Shown piece by piece: positions 1-13,591 of a stretch of 64,000 nucleotides of DNA; within the stretch, counting starts at the first letter, position 1; each line of letters opens with the position of its first letter. The stretch comes from Aulostomus chinensis (taxonomy: Eukaryota; Chordata; Actinopteri; Syngnathiformes; Aulostomidae), in contig JBBMOA010000001.1 in assembly GCA_037954235.1 (NCBI GenBank), positions 14,647,980 to 14,711,979 on the forward strand, read 5' to 3'. The position numbers and the translations under genes are program-made. Below the pieces are notes generated by a model. The model saw nothing but the letters and a program-made list of their open reading frames with translations. It ran no database searches and was not told where the DNA came from.

Positions 1-3000
1 CCTCAAAATAATAAGACAGTAATGTAGTAAAAGTTGATACGAACCTCAAAATATTGCGACAGTGATGTCGGAAGAATTGCTAATGAACTTAAAATGATGC
101 GAACAGTCATGTAGTGGTAGTTGCTAATCAAGTCAGTGATGCTTACAGTAATGTAGTAAGAGTTTCGAACAACCTCAAAGTGATGCTGACATTCATTTAG
201 AAAGTGCAGCTAATGAACTCAATTCAATGCTACAGTGATGTCGTGAGAATTGCTCATAAACTCAAAATGATGCTAACAGTCATGTAGTAAGAGTTGCTAC
301 GAACCTTAAGATAATGCAACAATAATGTAGTAAGAGTTGCTACGAACCTCAAAATAATGTGACAGTGATGTCAGAAGAATTGCTAATGATCTCAAAATGA
401 TGCTAACAGTAGTGGAGTGAACGTTTCGAATAACCTCATAGTGATGCTGACAGTCATGTACTAAGAGTTGCTACGAACGTCAAAATAATGCGACAGTGAT
501 GTAGTAAGTATTGCGAATGAACTCAAGATGATGCTAAAAATAATGTAGTGATAGTTGCTAAGAAACTCAGTGATGCTTAAAGTAATGTAGAAAGAGTTTC
601 GAACAACCTCAAAGTGATGCTGAAGGTCATTTAGGAAGAGTTGCTTATGAACTCAATTTAATGCCACAGTGATGTCGTGAGAATTGCTCAACAACTCAAA
701 ATGATGCTAACAGTAATGTAGTGATAGTTGCTAATAAACTCAAAGTGAAACTGACAGTAATGTAGTAAGAGTTGCTACGAACCTCAAAATAATGCGACAT
801 TAATGTAGTAAAAGTTGTTACGAACCTCAAAATATTGCGACAGTGATGTAGTAAGAATTGCTAATGAACTTAAAATGATGCTAACAGCAATGTAGTGATA
901 GTTGCTCATCAAGTCAGTGATGCTTACAGTAATGTAGTAAGTGTTTCGAACAACGTCAAAGTGATGCTGACAGTCATGTAGTAAGAGTTGCTACGAACCT
1001 CAAAATAATGCGACAGTGATGTCGGAAGAATTGCTAAAGATCTCAAAATGATGCGACAGTGATGTCAGAAGAATTGGTAATGATCTCAAAATGATGCTAA
1101 CAGTAATGGAGTGAACGTTTCGAATAACCTCAAAGAGATGCTGACAGTCATGTCGTAAGAGTTGCTACGAACCTCAAAATAATGCGACAGTAATGTAGTA
1201 AAAGTTGCAACGAACCTCAACATATTGCGACAGTGATGTCGGAAGAATTGCTAATGAACTCAAAATGATGCTAACAGTAATGTAGTGATAGTTGCTAATC
1301 AACTCAGTGATGCTGACAGTGATGTAGTAAGTGTTTCGAACAACCTCAAAGTGATGCTGACAGTCATGTAGTAAGAGTTGCTACGAACCTCAAAATAAAG
1401 CGACAGTGATGTCAGAAGAATTGCTAATGAACTCAAGATGATGCTAACAGTAATGTTGTGATAGTTGCTAAGAAACTCAGTGATACTTAAAGTAATGTAG
1501 AAAGAGTTTCGAACAACCTCAAAGTGATGCTGACAGTCATTTAGTAAGAGTTGCAAATGAACTCAATTTAATGCGACAGTGATGTCGTGAGAATTGCTCA
1601 AAAACTCAAAATGATGCTAACAGTAATATAGTGATAGTTGCTAATAAACTCAAGGTGATGCTGACAGTAATGTGGTAAGAGTTGCTACGAACCTCAAAAT
1701 AATGCGACAGTGATGTCGGAAGAATTGCTCATGATCTCAAAATGATGCGACAGTGATGTAGTAAGAATTGCTAATGAACTCAAAATGATGCTAACAGTAA
1801 TGGAGTGAAACTTTCGAATAACCTCAAAGTGATGCTTTCAGTCACGTAGTAAGTGTTGCTATGAACCTCAAAATAATGCGACAGTAATGTAGTAAAAGTT
1901 GCTACAAACCTCAAAATATTGCGACAGTGATGTCGGAAGAATTGCTAATGAACTTAAAATGATGCTAACAGCAATGTAGTGATAGTTGCTAATCAAGTCA
2001 GTGATGCTTACAGTAATGTAGTAAGTGTTTCGAACAACGTCAAAGTGATGCTGACAGTCATGTAGTAAGAGTTGCTACGAACCTCAAAATAATGCGACAG
2101 TGATGTCGGAAGAATTGCTAAAGATCTCAAAATGATGCGACAGTGATGTCAGAAGAATTGGTAATGATCTCAAAATGATGCTAACAGTAATGGAGTGAAC
2201 GTTTCGAATAACCTCAAAGAGATGCTGACAGTCATGTCGTAAGAGTTGCTACGAACCTCAAAATAATGCGACAGTAATGTAGTAAAAGTTGCAACGAACC
2301 TCAACATATTGCGACAGTGATGTCGGAAGAATTGCTAATGAACTCAAAATGATGCTAACAGTAATGTAGTGATAGTTGCTAATCAACTCAGTGATGCTGA
2401 CAGTGATGTAGTAAGTGTTTCGAACAACCTCAAAGTGATGCTGACAGTCATGTAGTAAGAGTTGCTACGAACCTCAAAATAAAGCGACAGTGATGTCAGA
2501 AGAATTGCTAATGAACTCAAGATGATGCTAACAGTAATGTATTGATAGTTGCTAAGAAACTCAGTGATACTTAAAGTAATGTAGAAAGAGTTTCGAACAA
2601 CCTCAAAGTGATGCTGACAGTCATTTAGTAAGAGTTGCTAATGAACTCAATTTAATGCGACAGTGATGTCGTGAGAATTGCTCAAAAACTCAAAATGATG
2701 CGAACAGTAATGTAGTGATAGTTGCAAATAAACTCAAAGTGATGCTGACAGTAATGTGGTAAGAGTTGCTACAAACCTTAAAATAATGCAACAATAATGT
2801 AGTAAGAGTTGCTACGAACCTCAAAATATTGCGACAGTGATGTCGGAAGAATTGCTAATGATCTCAAAATGATGCGACAGTGATGTCGTAAGAATTGCTA
2901 ATGAACTCAAAATGATGCTAACAGTAATGGAGTTAAACTTTCGAATAACCTCAAAGTGATGCTTACAGTCATGTAGTAAGTGTTGTGACGAACCTCAAAA

Positions 3001-5096
3001 TAATGCGACAGTAATGTAGTAAAAGTTGCTATGAACCTCAAAATATTGCGACAGTGATGTCGGAAGAATTGCTAATGAACTCAAAATGATGCTAACAGTA
3101 ATGTAGTGATAGTTGCTAATCAACTCAGTGATGCTTACAGTAATGTAGTAAGTGTTTCGAATAACCTCAAAGTGATGCTGAAAGTCATGTACGAAGAGTT
3201 GCTACGAACCTCAAAATAATGCGACAGTGATGTCGGAAGAATTGCTAAAGATCTCAAAATGATGCGACAGTGATGTCAGAAGAATTGGTAATGATCTCAA
3301 AATGATGCTAACAGTAATGGAGTGAACGTTTCGAATAACCTCAAAGAGATGCTGACAGTCATGTAGAAGGAGTTGCTACGAATCTCAAAGTAATGCGACA
3401 GTAATGTAGTAACAGTTGCAACGAACCTCAAAATATTGCGACAGTGATGTCGGAAGAATTGCTAATGAATTCAAAATGATGCTAACAGTAATGTAGTGAT
3501 AGTTGCTCATCAACTCAGTGATGCTGACAGTGATGTAGTAAGTGTTTCGAACAACCTCAAAGTGATGCTGACAGTCATTTAGTAAGAGTTGCTAATGAAC
3601 TCAATTTAATGCGACAGTGATGTCGTGAGAATTGCTCAAAAACTCAAAATGATGCGAACAGTAATATAGTGATAGTTGCTAATAAACTCAAGGTGATGCT
3701 GACAGTAATGTGGTAAGAGTTGCTACGAACCTCAAAATAATGCGACAGTGATGTCGGAAGAATTGCTCATGAACTTAAAATGATGCTAACAGTAATGTAG
3801 TGATAGTTGCTAATCAAGTCAGTGATGCTTACAATAATGTAGTAAGTGTTTCGAACAACGTCAAAGTGATGCTGACAGTTTTGTAGTAAGAGTTGCTACG
3901 AACCTCAATATAATGCGACAGTGATGTCGGAAGAATTGCTAAAGATCTCAAAATGATGCGACAGTGATGTCAGAAGAATTGGTAATGATCTAAAATTATG
4001 CCAACAGTAATGGAGTGAAACTTTTGAATATCCTCAAAGAGATGCTGACAGTCATGTAGAAGGAGTTGCTACGAACCTCAAAATAATGCGACAGTAATGT
4101 AGTAAAAGTTGCAACGAACCTCAAAATATTGCGACAGTGATGTCTGAAGAATTGCTAATGAATTCAAAATGATGCTAACAGTAATGTAGTGATAGTTGCT
4201 AATCAACTCAGTGATGCTGACAGTGATGTAGTAAGTGTTTCGAACAACCTCAAAATGATGCTAACAGTAATGGAGTGAAACTTTCGAATAACCTCAAAGT
4301 GATACTGACAGTCATGTAGTAAGTGATGCTACGAACCTGAAAAAAATGCGACAGTGATGTCGGAAGAATTGCTAATGAACTCAAAATGATGCAAACAGTA
4401 ATGGAGTGATAGGTGCTAATCAACTCAATGATGCTTACAGTAATGTAGTAAGTGTTTCGAACAACCTCGAAGTGATGCTTACAGTCATTTCGTAAGAGTT
4501 GCTACGAACCTCAAAATAATGCGACAGTGATGTCAGAAGAATTGCTAAAGATCTCAAAATGATGTGACAGTGATGTCAGAAGAATTGGTAATGATCTCAA
4601 AATGATGCTAACAGTAATGGAGTGAACGTTTCGAATAACCTCAAAGTGATGCTGAAAGTCATGTACTAAGAGTTGCAACGAAACTCAAAATAATGCAACA
4701 GTCATGAAGTAAAAGTTGCAACGAACCTCAAAATATTGCGACAGTGATGTCAGAAAAATTGCTAATGAACTTAAAATGATGCTAACAGTAATGTAGTGAT
4801 AGTTGCTAATCAACTCAGTGATACTTGAAGTAATGTAGTAAGTGTTTCGAATAACCTCAAAGTGATGCTGACAGTCATGTAGCAAGAGTTGCTACGAACC
4901 TCAAAATAATGTGACAGTGATGTCAGAAGAATTGCTAAAGATCTCAAAATGATGCGACAGTGATGTCGTAAGAATTGCTCGTTAACTCAAAATCATGATA
5001 ACAGTAATGGAGTGACAGTTTCGAATAACCTCAAAGAGATGCTGACAGTCATGTAGTAAGAGTTGCTACGAACCTCAAAATAATGTGACAGTAATG
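1..5096 (+). repeat. Satellite array, type I monomers (forward)
   Basis: A tandem array of 42-44 bp monomers fills this stretch. The usual cycle has four kinds: one with 'ttgctacgaacctcaaaata' followed by 'atgcgacagtgatgtcgg'; one with 'ttgctaatgaactcaaaatg' and 'ctaacagtaatgtagtgata'; a short one with 'aatcaactcagtgatgctta'; and one with 'tttcgaacaacctcaaagtg' and 'ctgacagtcatgtag'. Successive copies of the first kind at about 1205 and 1378 are 173 bp apart. Extra monomers are often inserted, so the cycle is imperfect. The DNA is AT-rich, with more G than C on the + strand. I see no gene; minus-strand open frames of 60-85 residues follow the repeat. Confidence 0.95.
780..2950 (+). repeat. 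Tandem duplication, about 1084-bp period
   Basis: Two adjacent blocks of about 1084 bp are nearly identical. For example, the unusual 'ctaacagcaatgtag' variant occurs at 881 and again 1084 bases later. The marked series 'attgctaaagatctc', 'gaattggtaatgatctc' and 'cctcaaagagatgctgac' occurs near 1025-1150 and again near 2105-2235. A looser third copy follows near 3230. The outer limits are approximate because the unit is itself made of similar monomers. Confidence 0.8.
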
Positions 5097-8000
5097 TGGT
5101 GAGAGTTGCTACGAATCTCAAAATGATGCTACAGTGATGTAGTGAGAGTTGCAACGATCCTCAAAATGATGCGACAGTAATGTATTAGGTTGCTAAAAAC
5201 CTCAAAATGATGCTACAGTGATGTAGTGAGAGTTGCTACGATCCTAAAAATGATGCTACAGTGATGTATTAGGTTGCTAAAAACCTCAAAATGATGCTCC
5301 AGTGATGCAGTAAGACTTGCTTAAAACCTTTAAAAATGATGCTAACAGTCATTTAGTGAGAGTTGCTACTATCCTCCAAATGATGCTACAGTGATGTAGT
5401 GAGAGTTGCTTAACATCTCAAAATGATGCTCCAGTGATGTAGTAAGAGTTGCTACGAACCTCAAAATGATGCTGACAGTCATGAAGTGAGATTTGCTACT
5501 AACCTCAAAATGATGCTCTTGTGATGTATTTAGAGTTGCTAGAAACCTCAAAATGATGCTACAGTAATATCGTAAGAGTTGCGACGAACCTCAAAATGAT
5601 GCTACAGTAATGTATTAAGTTGCTAGAAACCTCAAAATGATGCTAAAGTGATGTCGTTAGAGTAGCTTAAAATCTCAAAATGATGGCAAAGTGATGTGGT
5701 GAGAGTTTCTTAAAATCTTAAAATGATGCGACAGTCATGTGTTGAGAATTGATACTATCCTCCAAATGATGCTACAGTAATGTAGTGAGAGTTGCTAAAA
5801 ACCTCAAAATGCTGCTCCAGTGACGTCGGAAGAGTTGCTTAAAACCTCAAAATGATGCTACAGTGATGTGGTGAGAGTTGCTAAAATCCTCAACATGATG
5901 CTACAGTAATGTAGTGAGAGTTGCTACGAACCTCAAAATGATGCTACAGTAATGTAGCGAGAGTTGCAACAATCCTCAAAATGATGCTACAGTAATGTAT
6001 TAAGTTGCTAAAAACCTAAAAATGATGCTAGAGTGATGTAGTAAGAGTTGTTACGAACCTCAAAATGATGCTCCAGTGATGTAGTAAGAGTTGCTTCAAA
6101 CCTTAAAATGATGCTGACTGTCATGTAGTGAGAGTAGCTACTATCCTCCAAATGATGCTACAGTGATGTAGTGAGAGTTGCTTAAAAACTCAAAATGATG
6201 CTGACAGTCATGAAGTGAGAGTTGCTACTATCCTCATAATGATGCTGCAGTGATGTAGGAAGAGTTGCTAAAAATCTCAAAATGATGCTACAGTGATGTA
6301 GTGAGAGTTGCTACGATCCTCAAAATGATGCTACAGTTATGTATTAGGTTGCTAAAAACCTCAAAATGATGCTCCAGTGATGCAGTCAGAGTTGCTTAAA
6401 ACCTTTAAAAATGATGCTGACAGTCATGTAGTGAGAGTTGCTACTATCCGCCAAATGATGCTACAATGATGTAGTGAGAGTTGCTTAAAATCTCAAAATG
6501 ATGCTCCAGTGATGTAGTAAGAGTTACTACGAACCTCAAAATGATGCTGACAGTCATGAAGTAAGATTTGCTACTATCCTCAAAATGATGCTACAGTGAT
6601 GTAGGAAGAGTTGCTAAAAACCTAAAAATGATGCTCCAGTAATGAAGTGAGAGTTGCTACGAACCTATAAATGATGCTAGAGTGATGTGGTAAGAGTTGC
6701 TTAAAACCTCAAAATGATTCCACAGTCATGTAGTGAGAGTTGCTTAAAACGTTAAAATGATGCTGAAGTGATGAGGTGAGAGTTGCTAAAATCCTAAAAA
6801 TTATGCTACAGTAATGTAGTGAGAGTTGCTACGAACCTCAAAATGATGCTACAGAAATGTAGTGAGAGTTGCTCCGAACCTATAAATGATGCTAGAGTGA
6901 TGTGGGAAGAGTTGCTTAAAACCTCAAAATGATTCCACAGTCATGGAGTGAGAGTTGCTTAAAATGTTAAAATGATCCTGAAATGATGAGGTGAGAGTTG
7001 TTAAAATCCTAAAAATTATGCTGCAGTAATGTAGTGAGAGTTGCTACGAACCTAAAAATGATGCTACAGAAATGTTGTGAGAGTAGCTACGAACCTCAAA
7101 ATGATGCTACAGTAATGTATTAGGTTGCTAAAAACCTCAAAATGATGCTCCAGTGATGCAGTAAGAGTTGCTTAAAACCTTTAAAAGTGATGCTAACAGT
7201 CATGTAGTGAGAGTTGCTACGAACCTAAAAATGATGCTACAGAAATGTAGTGAGAGTTGCTACGAACCTATAAATGATGCTAGAGTGATGTGGTAAGAGT
7301 TGCTTAAAATCTCAAAATGATGTGACAGTGATGTGGTAATAGTTTCAAAAACTCAAAATGATGCTCCAGTGATGTAGTAAGAGTTGCTACAAACCTCAAA
7401 ATGATGCTGACAGTCATGAAGTGAGATTTGCTACTATCCTCAAAATGATGCTACAGTGATGTAGGAAGAGTTGCTAAAAATCTCAAAATGATGCTGTCAG
7501 TGATGTGGTGAGAGTTGCTAAAAACCTCAAAATGATGCAAAAGTGATGAATTGAGAGTTGCTACGAACCTCAAAATGATGCTCCAGTAATGAAGTGAGAG
7601 TTGCTACGAACCTATAATGATGCTAGAGTGATGTGGTAAGAGCTGCTTAAAACCTCAAAATGATTCCACAGTCATGTAGTGAGAGTTGCTTAAAACGTTA
7701 AAATGATGCTGACAGTTATGAAGTGAGAGTTGCTACTAACCTCAAAATGATGCTCTTGTGATGTATTTAGAGTTGCTAGAAACCTCAAAATGATGCTACG
7801 GTAATATTGTAAGAGTTGCGACGAACCTCAAAATGATGCTACAGTAATGTATTAAGTTGCTAAAAACCTCAAAATGATGCTAAAGTGATGTCGTTAGAAT
7901 TGCTTAAAATCTCAAAATGATGCTACAGTGATGTGGTGAGAGTTTCTTAAAATCTTAAAATAATGCGACAGTGATGTGTTGAGAATTGCTACTATCCTCC

Positions 8001-11000
8001 AAATGATGCTACAGTGAAGTAGTGAGAGTTGCTAAAAACCTCAAAATGCTGCAACAGTGATGTCGGAAGCGTTGCTAAAAATCTCAAAATGATGCTAAAG
8101 TGATGTGGTGAGAGTTGCTAAAAACCTCACAATGATGCTCCAGTGATGTAGTGAGAGTTGCTAAAAATCTCAAAATGATGCTTCAGTGATGTGGTTAGAG
8201 TTGCTAAAAATTTCATAATGATGCTAAAGTGATGTGATGAGAGTTGCTCAAAACCTCAAAATGATGCTAAAGTGGTGAATTCAGAGTTGCTACAAACCTC
8301 AAAATGATTGTACAGTAATGTAGTAAGAGTTGCTAAAAATCTCAAAATGATGCTACAGTGATGTGGTGAGAGTTGCTAAAATCCTCAACATGATGCTACA
8401 GTAATGTAGTGAGAGTTGCTACAAACCTCAAAATGATGCTACAGTAATGTAGTGAGAGTTGCAACGATCCTCAAAATGATGCTACAGTAATGTATTAAGT
8501 TGCTAAAAACCTCACAATGATGCTAGAATGATGTAGTGAGAGTTGTTACGAACCTCAAAATGATGCTCCAGTGATGTAGTAAGAATTGCTTCAAACCTTA
8601 AAATGATGCTGATAGTCATGTAGTGAGAGTTGCTACAGTGATGTAGTGAGAGTTGCTTAAAATCTCAAAATGATGCTCCAGTGATGTAGTAAGAGTTGCT
8701 ACGAACCTCAAAATGATGCTCCAGTAATGTAGTGAGAGTTGCTACGAACCTATAAATGATGCTAGAGTGATGTGGTAAGAGTTGCTTAAAACGTTAAAAT
8801 GATGCTGAATGTTATGAAGTGAGAGTTGCTTAAAACCTCAAATGATGCTCTTGTGATGTATTTAGAGTTGCTACTAATCTAAGAAATGATGCTACAGTGA
8901 TGTGGTGACTTTCTTAAAATCTTAAAAAGATGCGACAGTGATGTGGTGAGAGTTGCTAAAAACCTCAAAATGATGCAAAAGTGATGAATTGAGAGTTTCT
9001 ACGAACCTCAAAATGATGCTACAGTAATATGGTGAGAGTTGCTACGAACCTCAAAATGATGCTACAGTGATGTAGTGAGAGTTGCTACGATCCTCAAAAT
9101 GATGCTACAGTAATGTATTAGGTTGCGAAAAACCTCAAAATGATGCTACAGTGATGTAGTGAGAGTTTCTACGATCCTAAAAATGATGCTACAGTAATGG
9201 ATTAGGTTGCTCAAAACCTCAAAATGATGCTCCAGTGATGCAGTGAGAGTTGCTACTAACTATAAATGATGCTACAGTGATGTGGTGAGAGTTGCTAAAA
9301 ACCTCACAATGATGCTCCAGTGATGTAGTGAGAGTTGCAAAAAATCTCAAAATGATGCTACAGTGATGTCGTGAGAGGTTCTACGAACCTCAAAATGATG
9401 CTCCAGTGATGTAGTGAGAGTTGCTATGAACCTCAAAATGATGCTACAGTGATGTAGTGAGAGTTGCAACGAACCTCAAAATGATGCTACAGTTATGTAG
9501 TGAGAGTTGCTACGAACCTCAAAATGATGCTACAGTGATGTAGGGAGAGTTGCTAAAAATCTCAAAATGATGCTAAAGTGATGTGGTGAGAGTTGCAAAA
9601 AAATTAAAAATGATGCTGTCAGTAATGTTGTGAGAGATGCTACGAACCTCAAAATGATGCTAGAGTAATGTAGTGAGAGTTGCTACGAACCTCAAAATGA
9701 TGCTGCAGTGATGTATTTAGTGTTGGTAAAAACCTCAAAATGATGCTCCAGTGATGTAGTGAGAGTTGCTACTAATCTAAGAAATGATGCTAAAGTGATG
9801 TAGTGAGAGTTGCTTAAAATCTCAAAATGATGCGACAGTGATGTGGTGAGAGTTGCTAAAAACCTCAAAATGATGCTGACAGTAAGTAATGTGGTGAGAG
9901 TTGCTAAAAACCTCAAAATGATACTACATTACTGACACTAAGAGTTGCTAAAAATCTCAAAATGATGCTAAAGTGATATCGTGAGAGTTGCTACGAACCT
10001 CAAAATGAAGCTCCATTGATGCAGTAAAAGTTGCTTAAAACCTTAAAATGATGCTGACATTCATGCAGTGAGAGTTGCTGAAAATCTCCAAATGATGCGA
10101 CAGTGATGTGGTGAGAGTTGCTACTATCCTCCAAATGATTCTACAGTGATGTAGTGAGAGTTGCTTTAAATCTCCAAATGATGCTACAGTAATATAGTGA
10201 GAGTTGCTACGGACCTCAAAATGATGCTCCAGTGATGCAATAAGAGTTGCTTAAAACCTTAAAATGATGCTGACAGTAATGTAGTGAGAGTTGCTAAAAA
10301 TCTAAAAATGATGCTAAAGTGATGTGGTGAGAGTTGCTACTATCCTCAAAATGATGCTACAGTGATGTAGTGAGAGTTGCTACGATCCTCAAAATGATGC
10401 TACAGTAATGTATTAAGTTGCTAAAAACCTAAAAATGATGCTAGAGTTATGTAGTGAGAGTTGTTACGAACCTCAAAATGATGCTCCAGTGATGTAGTAA
10501 GAGTTGCTTCAAACCTTAAAATGATGCTGACTGTCATGTAGTGAGAGTAGCTACTATCCTCAAAATGATGCTTCGGTGATGTGGTGAGAGTTGCTAAAAA
10601 CCTCAAAATGATGCTGTCAGTGATGTAGTGAGAGTTGCTACGAATCTCAAAATGATACTAGAGTAATGTAGTAAGAGTTGCGAAAAATCTCAAAATGATG
10701 CTACAGTGATGTGGTGAGACTTGCTAACAATCTCAAAATGATTCCACAGTAATGTAGTGAGAGTTAATACTCATCTTAAAATGATGATAAAGTGATGAAA
10801 TGACAGTTGCTACTAACCTAAGAAATGATGCTACAGTGATGTAGTGAGAGTTGCTACTAAACAAAGAAATGATGACACAGTGATGTAGTGAGAGTTGCTA
10901 AAAATCTCAAAATGATGCTACAGTGATGTGGTGAGAGTTGCTAAAATCCTCAACATGATGCTACAGTAATGTAGTGAGAGTTGCTACAAACCTCAAAATG

Positions 11001-13590
11001 ATGCTACAGTAATGTAGTGAGAGTTGCAACGATCCTCAAAATGATGCTACAGTAATGTATTAAGTTGCTAAAAACCTCACAATGATGCTAGAATGATGTA
11101 GTGAGAGTTGTTACGAACCTCAAAATGATGCTCCAGTGATGTAGTAAGAATTGCTTCAAACCTTAAAATGATGCTGATAGTCATGTAGTGAGAGTTGCTA
11201 CAGTGATGTAGTGAGAGTTGCTTAAAATCTCAAAATGATGCTCCAGTGATGTAGTAAGAGTTGCTACGAACCTCAAAATGATGCTCCAGTAATGTAGTGA
11301 GAGTTGCTACGAACCTATAAATGATGCTAGAGTGATGTGGTAAGAGTTGCTTAAAACGTTAAAATGATGCTGAATGTTATGAAGTGAGAGTTGCTTAAAA
11401 CCTCAAAATGATGCTCTTGTGATGTATTTAGAGTTGCTACTAATCTAAGAAATGATGCTACAGTGATGTGGTGACTTTCTTAAAATCTTAAAAAGATGCG
11501 ACAGTGATGTGGTGAGAGTTGCTAAAAACCTCAAAATGATGCAAAAGTGATGAATTGAGAGTTTCTACGAACCTCAAAATGATGCTACAGTAATATGGTG
11601 AGAGTTGCTACGAACCTCAAAATGATGCTACAGTGATGTAGTGAGAGTTGCTACGATCCTCAAAATGATGCTACAGTAATGTATTAGGTTGCGAAAAACC
11701 TCAAAATGATGCTACAGTGATGTAGTGAGAGTTTCTACGATCCTAAAAATGATGCTACAGTAATGGATTAGGTTGCTCAAAACCTCAAAATGATGCTCCA
11801 GTGATGCAGTGAGAGTTGCTACTAACTATAAATGATGCTACAGTGATGTGGTGAGAGTTGCTAAAAACCTCACAATGATGCTCCAGTGATGTAGTGAGAG
11901 TTGCAAAAAATCTCAAAATGATGCTACAGTGATGTCATGAGAGGTTCTACGAACCTCAAAATGATGCTCCAGTGATGTAGTGAGAGTTGCTATGAACCTC
12001 AAAATGATGCTACAGTGATGCAGTGAGAGTTGCTACGAACCTCAAAATGATGCTACAGTTTTGTAGTGAGAGTTGCTACGAACCTCAAAATGATGCTACA
12101 GTGATGTAGGGAGAGTTGCTAAAAATCTCAAAATGATGCTAAAGTGATGTGGTGAGAGTTGCAAAAAAATTAAAAATGATGCTGTCAGTAATGTAGTGAG
12201 AGATGCTACGAACCTCAAAATGATGCTAGAGTAATGTAGTGAGAGTTGCTACGAACCTCAAAATGATGCTGCAGTGATGTATTTAGTGTTGGTAAAAACC
12301 TCAAAATGATGCTCCAGTGATGTAGTGAGAGTTGCTACTAATCTAAGAAATGATGCTAAAGTGATGTAGTGAGAGTTGCTTAAAATCTCAAAATGATGCG
12401 ACAGTGATGTGGTGAGAGTTGCTAAAAACCTCAAAATGATGCTGACAGTAAGTAATGTGGTGAGAGTTGCTAAAAACCTCAAAATGATACTACATTACTG
12501 ACACTAAGAGTTGCTAAAAATCTCAAAATGATGCTAAAGTGATATCGTGAGAGTTGCTACGAACCTCAAAATGAAGCTCCATTGATGCAGTAAAAGTTGC
12601 TTAAAACCTTAAAATGATGCTGACATTCATGCAGTGAGAGTTGCTGAAAATCTCCAAATGATGCGACAGTGATGTGGTGAGAGTTGCTACTATCCTCCAA
12701 ATGATTCTACAGTGATGTAGTGAGAGTTGCTTTAAATCTCCAAATGATGCTACAGTAATATAGTGAGAGTTGCTACGGACCTCAAAATGATGCTCCAGTG
12801 ATGCAATAAGAGTTGCTTAAAACCTTAAAATGATGCTGACAGTAATGTAGTGAGAGTTGCTAAAAATCTAAAAATGATGCTCCAGTGATGTGGTGAGAGT
12901 TGCTACTATCCTCAAAATGATGCTACAGTGATGTAGTGAGAGTTGCTACGATCCTCAAAATGATGCTACAGTAATGTATTAAGTTGCTAAAAACCTAAAA
13001 ATGATGCTAGAGTTATGTAGTGAGAGTTGTTACGAACCTCAAAATGATGCTCCAGTGATGTAGTAAGAGTTGCTTCAAACCTTAAAATGATGCTGACTGT
13101 TATGTAGTGAGAGTAGCTACTATCCTCAAAATGATGCTACAGTGATGTAGTGAGAGTTGCTTAAAAACTCAAAATGATGCTGACAGTCATGAAGTGAGAG
13201 TTGCTACTTTCCTCAAAATGATGCTGCAGTGATGTAGGAAGAGTTATTAAAAATCTCAAAATGATGCTTCGGTGATGTGGTGAGAGTTGCTAAAAACCCC
13301 AAAATGATGCTGTCAGTGATGTAGTGAGAGTTGCTACGAATCTCAAAATGATACTAGAGTAATGTAGTAAGAGTTGCGAAAAATCTCAAAATGATGCTAC
13401 AGTGATGTGGTGAGACTTGCTAACAATCTCAAAATGATTCCACAGTAATGTAGTGAGAGTTAATACTCATCTCAAAATGATGATAAAGTGATGAAATGAC
13501 AGTTGCTACTAACCTAAGAAATGATGCTACAGTGATGTAGTGAGAGTTGCTACTAAACAAAGAAATGATGACACAGTGATGTAGTGAGAG
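5097..13590 (+). repeat. Satellite array, type II monomers (43 bp)
   Basis: The array changes character near 5097. Monomers now have the form 'gagagttgctacgaacctca' then 'aaatgatgctacagtaatgt' then 'agt', a 43-bp unit, with frequent variants 'ttgctaaaaacctc', 'gatgctccagtgatg' and shortened 'tgtattaagttgctaaaaac'. The four-kind cycle of type I is absent. Some units carry 'taagaaatgatg', the hallmark of the next block. No gene is seen. Confidence 0.93.
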
Positions 13591-13591
13591 T
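8330..13591 (+). repeat. Tandem duplication, 2566-bp period
   Basis: The blocks 8330-10895 and 10896-13591 are close copies. Landmarks such as 'atcctcaacatgatg' (8381 and 10946) and the odd 'ctgacagtaagtaatgtgg' monomer near 9870 and 12440 recur 2565-2566 bases apart. The second copy holds an extra three monomers (about 129 bp, near 13130-13265), which explains its greater length. The copies differ at only a few bases, so the event is recent relative to monomer divergence. Confidence 0.85.
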
